From positions 1-37,829 of IMG/VR virus record IMGVR_UViG_3300025508_000052: 37,829 nucleotides of DNA; one strand, 5' to 3'. Both the position numbers and the translations under genes were made by a program. Each line of letters begins with the position of its first letter. Within the stretch, counting starts at the first letter, position 1. This stretch comes from a virus. Below, piece after piece: positions 32,680 to 37,829 of this stretch. The notes beneath the pieces are model-generated. The model was not told where the DNA came from. It ran no database searches and worked only from the letters and a program-made list of their open reading frames with translations.

Positions 32680-33261
32680 ATGAATGATATATCGGAACTA
32701 ATGGAAGCGGACTTTGAGTCCAATTTCGCAAATCCTCTTGAAAAAACCAATAACTCAGCTTTGTCCACAGTGTCAAAGTTGGCTCGTGCTATCAAGGCCA
32801 AAGAGCAGGAAGTCCAGTCTCTGGATGACCAGCTTAAACTTGCCAAAAAAGAATTGCTCAAGTTGACAGATGAAGAATTGCCTGCCTCTATGGCAGAGGT
32901 GGGTCTTGCATCATTTACCTTGGACGATGGTTCGGAAGTAAACATCAAGCCAACGTATGGTGCTTCGATTTTAGTAAAGAACCGTGAAGCCGCTTATGAG
33001 TGGCTACGCGACAATGGCTATGACGATATTATCAAGAACACAGTTTCTTGTAGTTTCGGCAGAGGCGAAGACGACAAGGCTTCGGCCTTTAAGGCTTTCG
33101 CTTCGAAAGAAGGTTATTTGGCTGAACAAGCTACGGGTATTCATTCTTCAACCCTTCGGGCGTTTGTCAAAGAACGTGTTGAAAACGGAGATGAATTTCC
33201 AATGGATTTATTTGGGGCGTATGTAGCACAACGCGCTGTTATTAAGAGAGGAAAAGCCTAA
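32680..33261 (+). CDS. Conserved phage replication-module protein with N-terminal coiled coil
   Basis: A 193-residue protein. Residues 30-65 form a coiled coil (LARAIKAKEQEVQSLDDQL), followed by an alpha/beta part with TLDDGSEVNIKPTYGA, YEWLRDNGYDDIIKNTVS, CSFGRGEDD and GIHSSTLRAFVKERV. This pattern recurs in phage replication/recombination regions as a conserved protein of unknown function. An in-frame stop just upstream fixes the start at 32680, although the ribosome site there is weak; AAGGAG at 32644 is too far away. A four-codon reading frame (MKNE) overlaps the start. It leads the rightward operon and overlaps the SSB-like gene at TAATG. Confidence 0.6.
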   Translation: MNDISELMEADFESNFANPLEKTNNSALSTVSKLARAIKAKEQEVQSLDDQLKLAKKELLKLTDEELPASMAEVGLASFTLDDGSEVNIKPTYGASILVKNREAAYEWLRDNGYDDIIKNTVSCSFGRGEDDKASAFKAFASKEGYLAEQATGIHSSTLRAFVKERVENGDEFPMDLFGAYVAQRAVIKRGKA

Positions 33262-34034
33262 TGGGTAAAGTTGCTAAGAAACAAGAAACAAATGTTGTAG
33301 AGTTTGATATCTCTATGATGGAAGCCGACGCAAGCGTTGGTGTTTCAAACATGGGCCAAGACGATCTGGCCCTGCCATTCCTTAAAATCTTGTCAGGGTT
33401 AGACCCCTTGCTTGATGAGTTGGATGAAGCCAAGCGCGGTGATCTATACAACACCGTCAGCGGTCAAATCTACAAAGGAAAAGAAGGCGTCATGCTGATC
33501 CCTTGTGCATACCAACGTCGGTTTATCCAGTGGGCTCCAAGGGGCGCAGGAACGGGGGCACCAATCGCTATCTTTGATACGGCGCAGGATTGCCCAAAGA
33601 CAGAGCGCAGCAAAGACGACAACAAAGATTACGTTGTCGGCGGAGATGGCTCGTACATTGAAGAAACCCATCAGCATTTTGTAATACTGGTGGGCGCAGA
33701 TGGTTCGGCGGAAACGGCTCTGATCGCCATGAAGTCAACCATGCTCAAGAAAAGCCGCAAGTGGAACAGCATGATTGCGTCCGCCACGGTTCAAGGCAAG
33801 AACGGTCCATTCACTCCACCGCGCTTTGGTTTTATTTATCGCGCAAAAACAGTGATGGAAGAAAACAGCAAAGGTAGTTGGCACAACTGGGAAATCTCGC
33901 GAGAGAAACAGGTGGACGATGCCGCGCTGTATGTTCGGGCAAAAGACTTCTCTACAACCATCGACACAGGTGATGTTGTGGTCAAGCACCAGAACGAAGA
34001 GGCGCAGAACAAGTCGGACGACGTTCCATTTTAA
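33261..34034 (+). CDS. Putative single-stranded DNA-binding protein
   Basis: A 257-residue protein with a beta-rich core (HQHFVILVGADGSAETALIAM, read near residues 138-158; then FTPPRFGFIYRAKTVM) and a flexible, acidic C-terminus ending KSDDVPF. Bacterial and phage SSBs typically end in an acidic stretch plus PF (DDDIPF in E. coli), the docking site for partner enzymes. Its place directly before the primase and helicase supports an SSB role. The core is not obviously the bacterial SSB family, so it is probably a phage-specific OB-fold type. A hairpin follows the stop. Confidence 0.62.
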   Translation: MGKVAKKQETNVVEFDISMMEADASVGVSNMGQDDLALPFLKILSGLDPLLDELDEAKRGDLYNTVSGQIYKGKEGVMLIPCAYQRRFIQWAPRGAGTGAPIAIFDTAQDCPKTERSKDDNKDYVVGGDGSYIEETHQHFVILVGADGSAETALIAMKSTMLKKSRKWNSMIASATVQGKNGPFTPPRFGFIYRAKTVMEENSKGSWHNWEISREKQVDDAALYVRAKDFSTTIDTGDVVVKHQNEEAQNKSDDVPF

Positions 34035-34040
34035 TGCAAC

Positions 34041-34058
34041 GGGCGGCGCAAGCCGCCC
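34041..34058 (+). terminator. GC-rich hairpin between SSB-like and primase genes
   Basis: GGGCGGC (34041-34047), a GCAA tetraloop and GCCGCCC (34052-34058), followed by ACCTTTTC. The stem is perfect and very stable, but the T-tract is short. It may act as a partial terminator or as a 3' stabiliser that raises SSB-like levels relative to downstream genes. Confidence 0.6.
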
Positions 34059-34076
34059 ACCTTTTCTGAGGTATCA

Positions 34077-35615
34077 ATGTCTGTCCAACAATTCTCAGCC
34101 ATCTTTGATGGCCTGCAAGAGGCATACGGCACTTATCGCGTAGATAAAAAGCAGGCTAACGGGAAAAATACTGGCAAAGCACAAATCATTCGGGAGCCAC
34201 GCTCCGCGAAGCTATGGCGGGAGCATCTTTCTGGTAAAGGTGCCTCAATGGGTATCATCCCCATTAACGCCGAAAACAAATGCAAGTGGGGGTGCGTAGA
34301 CGTAGACCAATATCCCCTTGATCATAAATTACTGGTAGAAAAGATCCGCAGGCTCAAGCTGCCTTTGGTGGTATGCCGCTCCAAATCAGGCGGGGCTCAC
34401 TGCTTTCTGTTCTCTATCGAATGGGTCGAAGCTTCTGACATGCAGAAGGCCCTGCAAAATATTGCCGCGGCCCTTGGCTATGGCGGTAGTGAAATCTTCC
34501 CAAAGCAAGTCAAGCTGCACCTTGACCGTGGAGATGTAGGTAACTTTCTTAACCTACCGTATTACGACGCAGAAGAGGGGCTACGCTACGCTATCTTAGA
34601 TGACGGCACCTCTGGTACTCTGGAAGAGTTTTTGGCGCTGTACGAGGCGCATAAGCAAACACCGGAACAGATCGTCAATCTGCAAGTAACCCAAGAAAAC
34701 GATAGCGAGGCCTTTGCCAACGGTCCGCCGTGCCTAAAAGCTTTAGCGCGTATCAAAATATCAGAGGGTGGGCGCAACAACGGCCTGTTCAACGTTGGTG
34801 TATATCTGCGTAAAGCGCACCCCGACACGTGGGAGACAGAAATCCTGCGCTATAACAACGATTACTTTGAACCGCCCCTGCCTCTTAACGAGGTCAACGT
34901 GGTCGCAAAGCAAGTGCAGCGTAAAGAATATGCTTACAAGTGTAACGATGCGCCCATCAATGCTTACTGCAACAAGGATCTATGCCGTACCCAACGGTTT
35001 GGTATCGGAGCCGCAGCGTCAGGGGTGCCCGTAGCAAACCTGCGCAAGTACAACTCCACGCCGCCTGTGTGGTTCTTGGACGTCAACGGTGAACCCTTAG
35101 AGCTAGACACCGATGGTCTAATGAACCAACCCTCGTTCCAACGGGCCTGCATGGAGCAACTTAATCTCATGCCGCACACTGTAGCCAAGCCGCAGTGGGA
35201 AGGGCGCATAAGTTCCTTGCTAAGAGAAATGGCAGAGAATGACAGTGCTATCGTAGAGGTCGCTCAAGATGCCAGTATCAACGGGCAGTTCTACGATTAT
35301 CTGGAAGAGTTCTGTGTCTTACTGCAAACCGCGCAGGACAAGGAAGAAATCCTACTCCGCCGCCCGTGGACAGATGACGAAGAGCAAATGACTTACTTCC
35401 GTTTGAAAGACTTCGAAGCCTTTCTAAAAAAGAATAAGTTCTTTGAACTCAAGTCGCACAAGATTGCTCAACGCCTACGGGACATTAACGGCGAAAGCAT
35501 GTTGCTTAAAATCAAAGGTCGCCCTGTCCGCGTATGGAAGATACCTGCCTATGACAACGGTGACGTCGAACTGGCTACTCCAATCTTTGCAGCGAAAGGG
35601 GAGGCACCTTTCTGA
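34077..35615 (+). CDS. AEP-type primase/polymerase with PriCT-like domain
   Basis: A 512-residue protein. The catalytic half shows the archaeo-eukaryotic primase pattern: VDVD (74-77, metal ligands), SKSGGAH (102-108), and an FPKQVKLHLD-GNFLNLPY block (141-161). A PriCT-like helical region follows (GGRNNGLFNVGVYLRKAHP, 231-249; VAKQVQRKEY to about 285), then a possible zinc element C289-x8-C298-x4-C303. The C-terminal 200 residues are helical and unrecognised. It should synthesise primers and possibly extend DNA. GAGG precedes the start, and TGATG couples it to the UvrD-like helicase, a natural primase-helicase pair. The protein ends in APF, resembling an SSB tip. Confidence 0.78.
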   Translation: MSVQQFSAIFDGLQEAYGTYRVDKKQANGKNTGKAQIIREPRSAKLWREHLSGKGASMGIIPINAENKCKWGCVDVDQYPLDHKLLVEKIRRLKLPLVVCRSKSGGAHCFLFSIEWVEASDMQKALQNIAAALGYGGSEIFPKQVKLHLDRGDVGNFLNLPYYDAEEGLRYAILDDGTSGTLEEFLALYEAHKQTPEQIVNLQVTQENDSEAFANGPPCLKALARIKISEGGRNNGLFNVGVYLRKAHPDTWETEILRYNNDYFEPPLPLNEVNVVAKQVQRKEYAYKCNDAPINAYCNKDLCRTQRFGIGAAASGVPVANLRKYNSTPPVWFLDVNGEPLELDTDGLMNQPSFQRACMEQLNLMPHTVAKPQWEGRISSLLREMAENDSAIVEVAQDASINGQFYDYLEEFCVLLQTAQDKEEILLRRPWTDDEEQMTYFRLKDFEAFLKKNKFFELKSHKIAQRLRDINGESMLLKIKGRPVRVWKIPAYDNGDVELATPIFAAKGEAPF

Positions 35616-37132
35616 TGTTTAGAATATTTGGACCGCCCGGAACGGGCAAGACTACCACTCTACTAAATATGGTAGACAAAGCTTTGGAAGCAGGCACCCC
35701 ACCACAATCCATAGGGTTCTTGGCCTTTACCCGCAAAGCGGCAACAGAAGCAAAGGAACGCGCTGCGGCGCGTTTTCGTTTGGACCCACAAAAGGATCTG
35801 CAATACTTTCGCACCCTGCACAGCTTTGCACTCTCCCTGTCAGGAATCCGTCCAGAACAAATCATGCAACCTGAGAACTATAAAGAACTCAGCGAAGCAA
35901 TGGGCATCAAACTGGAGACAGGTCGCGTCAATCAATTAGAAGAAGACGTCCAAGATGCCGTCAAAGCCAGTGACCCCATCCTTGGGCTCATCAACCTCGC
36001 GAGGCTGAAGAAGACTTCTTTGCGTAAGGAGTATAATCTTAGCAGCATTGAACACGATTGGAACACCGTCAACCATGTGGACCGCTCGCTGCGCTCCTAC
36101 AAACACGAAAGCGGCCTTTATGACTTCACCGATATGCTGCAAGGTTTTATCGACAAGGGACACCAGTTCTGCCCGCGCTTTAACCTATGCTTTGTAGACG
36201 AAGCCCAAGACTTATCCCCCATGCAGTGGGACATTGCCCATCTGATAGAAGCCAAAACCAAGCAGATGTACTGCGCAGGAGACGATGACCAAGCCATCTA
36301 CAAATGGGCAGGGGCCGACGTTGAACACTTCCTTGGTTTAGACGGCGGATCAGAAACGCTTAAACAATCCTACCGTATACCAGCAAGCGTTCACCGCGTG
36401 GCAGAAACAATCGCCCGCCGCATCCATCACCGTTACCCCAAGATATACAAACCACGCGAAGAAGAAGGCCAGTGCCGACGCGTGGCGCAAGTCGGGGAAC
36501 TGGACATGAGCGAAGGCTCGTGGCTCATACTTGCACAAGCAGGATACCAACTACAGCCCGTGGCAACAGACCTGCGGTCCTTTGGTTATCTGTACGAATA
36601 CCGCGGCTCACGGTCCATTGGTCAAAAACTAAGTGACGCCGTAAACGGGTGGACTGACCTACAACGCGGTAAGGAAATACCTATCGACACAGCCCGAAAC
36701 ATCTATAGCTTTATGTCTACAGGAAAACGCGTGGCACGGGGGTATAAGAAAATCAAAGGCGTTCCAGATGACGAACTGGTTAACATCGACGATCTGCAAA
36801 TATCCCACGGCCTTATAGCCACAAAGGATATGATCTGGTCTGAAGCAATGGACCGCATTGCAGATAAAGACCGCGCCTACGTGACAGCATTGCTGCGCCG
36901 CGGAGAAAAGTTCAACGGCATTCCCCGCATTGTAGTGTCCACGATCCACGGTTCAAAAGGTGGAGAGGCGGACAACGTTGTATTGTTCACGGACCTGTCA
37001 CCCGCTGCGGACAGTACCCTGCGAATTGCACCCGACGATGTTCATCGTGTTTTCTACGTCGGCGTGACGCGTACAAGAAAGAACTTGTATTTGGTGGAGC
37101 CTGAAGACGCGACAAGGAGTTATGATATATGA
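35615..37132 (+). CDS. UvrD/PcrA-like SF1 helicase
   Basis: A 505-residue protein with the SF1A motifs in order: Walker A GPPGTGKTT (6-14), TLHSFA (67-72), DEAQD (195-199), GDDDQAIYKWAGA (222-234), QSYR (251-254), HGSKGGEAD (445-453) and VGVTRTRK (482-489). It is shorter than bacterial UvrD (about 720 residues), so the accessory 1B/2B domains are reduced, as in other phage versions. It would unwind DNA 3' to 5' at the fork or in recombination. It overlaps the primase (TGATG) and the HTH gene (ATGA), suggesting coordinated synthesis. Confidence 0.9.
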   Translation: MFRIFGPPGTGKTTTLLNMVDKALEAGTPPQSIGFLAFTRKAATEAKERAAARFRLDPQKDLQYFRTLHSFALSLSGIRPEQIMQPENYKELSEAMGIKLETGRVNQLEEDVQDAVKASDPILGLINLARLKKTSLRKEYNLSSIEHDWNTVNHVDRSLRSYKHESGLYDFTDMLQGFIDKGHQFCPRFNLCFVDEAQDLSPMQWDIAHLIEAKTKQMYCAGDDDQAIYKWAGADVEHFLGLDGGSETLKQSYRIPASVHRVAETIARRIHHRYPKIYKPREEEGQCRRVAQVGELDMSEGSWLILAQAGYQLQPVATDLRSFGYLYEYRGSRSIGQKLSDAVNGWTDLQRGKEIPIDTARNIYSFMSTGKRVARGYKKIKGVPDDELVNIDDLQISHGLIATKDMIWSEAMDRIADKDRAYVTALLRRGEKFNGIPRIVVSTIHGSKGGEADNVVLFTDLSPAADSTLRIAPDDVHRVFYVGVTRTRKNLYLVEPEDATRSYDI

Positions 37133-37446
37133 AAGTCTTCGAAGAAAAGTTGGGTCAGGCTATGGCCAAACTCGCTATCGTTGAAAATGCACGAGCCCGA
37201 AAAACTTGGGGAAACATGAACGCGTATAGCGCGGAGAAAAATCAAACAAACGGGTACAAAGGGGGCAGGCCAAAGTCGGATAAGTCTCTAAGACCGCTCA
37301 ACCCCACCGCTCGCATGGTCGATAAGATGCTGAAAAATGGTTTGAATTGTGTTGAGATTGCGGATGTCTTAGACAAACACCCTGACACTGTGCGCGATAT
37401 TAAAGCGCGATATGAATTACCAAGAGAAGAAAAAAATGAAACGTGA
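37129..37446 (+). CDS. Small HTH protein (putative DNA-binding regulator)
   Basis: A 105-residue basic protein. Residues 60-98 (NPTARMVDKMLKNGLN, then CVEIADVLDKHPDTVRDIKARY) form a likely helix-turn-helix of the resolvase/sigma-region-4 type, with VEIADVLDKHPDTVRDI as the turn and recognition helix. The N-terminal half is charged and contains a Gly/Arg/Lys segment (GYKGGRPKSDK). It may regulate the operon or assist replication. It overlaps the helicase gene by ATGA and the next gene by about 11 bases. Confidence 0.6.
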   Translation: MKVFEEKLGQAMAKLAIVENARARKTWGNMNAYSAEKNQTNGYKGGRPKSDKSLRPLNPTARMVDKMLKNGLNCVEIADVLDKHPDTVRDIKARYELPREEKNET

Positions 37447-37687
37447 TGAAATCCTTCAGACAGCGCAGGCCCTTATAAACGGAGAACGTGCATCCGAATA
37501 CGGTGATGCAAAACAGAACTTCCAAGATATCGCAGACCTCTGGTCCGTCTTTCTAGGTCGCCCGACAACGCGGCAAGAGGTTGCGGTCTGCATGGTTTTG
37601 GTAAAATCCGCACGGCTTATGAAATCCAACAAAGAGGACTCATGGGTGGACATCTGTGGGTATGCCGCTTTAGGAGGAGAGCAATGA
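37436..37687 (+). CDS. DUF6378-like small phage protein
   Basis: The likely start is ATG 37436 (MKRDEILQTAQALINGERA); ATG 37412 would add eight residues. The 83-residue product has the pattern ILxTAxxLINGxRxxxYGD, then NFxxIADLWSVFL, KSARLMKS and EDSWVDICGYAALGGEQ. I recognise this as the DUF6378 type, common beside nucleotide-metabolism and replication genes of phages; it is sometimes compared with small MazG-like helical proteins, but no activity is established. The stop overlaps the next start (ATGA). Confidence 0.75.
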   Translation: MKRDEILQTAQALINGERASEYGDAKQNFQDIADLWSVFLGRPTTRQEVAVCMVLVKSARLMKSNKEDSWVDICGYAALGGEQ

Positions 37688-37829
37688 ATTGCTGGCACTG
37701 CAAAGCAAAATTAATCTGGGGCGGAGATGATGATGCCGAGGATGAGCCTGAATATGACATGGTTACCAATCTCTCATGCTCTAACTGCGATACGTTTGTA
37801 TTAGTTTATTATAAGGAACCAGAAGATGA
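37684..37829 (+). CDS. Small zinc-ribbon protein (3' partial)
   Basis: The frame stays open to the window edge, with 48 full codons visible. CWHC (C3, C6) and CSNC (C32, C35) form a four-cysteine zinc ribbon around an acidic loop (GGDDDAEDEPEYD). Very similar short proteins (CWHC...IWGGD...NLSCxNC) are common in phages, with unknown role. The gene probably ends just beyond the edge, since an acidic tail is already present. Confidence 0.7.
   Translation, partial: MNCWHCKAKLIWGGDDDAEDEPEYDMVTNLSCSNCDTFVLVYYKEPED

Noticed and set aside
1-37829. Integrase, repressor, attachment site, tRNA, CRISPR array or insertion sequence
   Set aside because: I looked for these and saw no convincing example. 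The window reads as lytic phage late and replication genes only.

Overview
This window looks like a 37.8 kb piece of a lytic, tailed double-stranded DNA phage (Caudoviricetes) with a podovirus-like plan. Genes are packed tightly, almost all on the + strand, with many TAATG, TGATG and ATGA overlaps. There is a capsid end, a run of short head-tail connector genes, large fibre-like genes, and five very large late genes in the position where podoviruses encode internal (ejected) virion proteins. I see no tape-measure protein, sheath, baseplate or integrase. Several small proteins are of types I associate with marine metagenomic podoviruses (HTVC010P-like and related uncultured contigs). That is recalled family knowledge, not a search result. 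Terminase, portal and DNA polymerase are not visible and presumably lie outside the window. Base composition by eye is moderate, above what a typical SAR11 host would suggest, so I do not name a host.

Layout. 2-463 is the C-terminus of the major capsid protein, followed by a strong intrinsic terminator and a perfect dyad. 620-3149 holds decoration-like beta proteins, a small membrane protein and several short, very basic proteins. 3151-5073 holds connector/adaptor genes. 5075-12950 is the tail/fibre region: a VT-repeat protein, a fibre, and three related genes built from about 50-residue blades. The blades count out as 7, 7 and 14, which fits one, one and two seven-bladed beta-propellers. 12979-15453 holds a large tail protein and two small genes. 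15513-31208 encodes the putative ejection proteins, ending in a 1243-residue multidomain protein that combines a ParB-like GxGHHR motif, an HExxH motif and a lytic transglycosylase, with the same 16-residue tag repeated three times between the modules.

The polarity switches once. A SNF2-type helicase runs leftward (31135-32583) and overlaps the 3' end of the late genes by 74 bp. It shares one short intergenic region with the rightward replication operon, and two sigma70-like promoters appear to be interleaved there. The rightward operon (32680 to the right edge) encodes a conserved coiled-coil protein, an SSB-like protein with a DDVPF tail, a primase-polymerase of the AEP/PriCT type, a UvrD-like helicase, an HTH protein, a DUF6378-like protein and a zinc-ribbon protein cut by the window edge.

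The most unusual content is the blade-repeat fibre array, the tagged multi-enzyme ejection protein and the interleaved divergent promoters. Functions of the small structural genes and of most ejection proteins are inferred mainly from position and composition.
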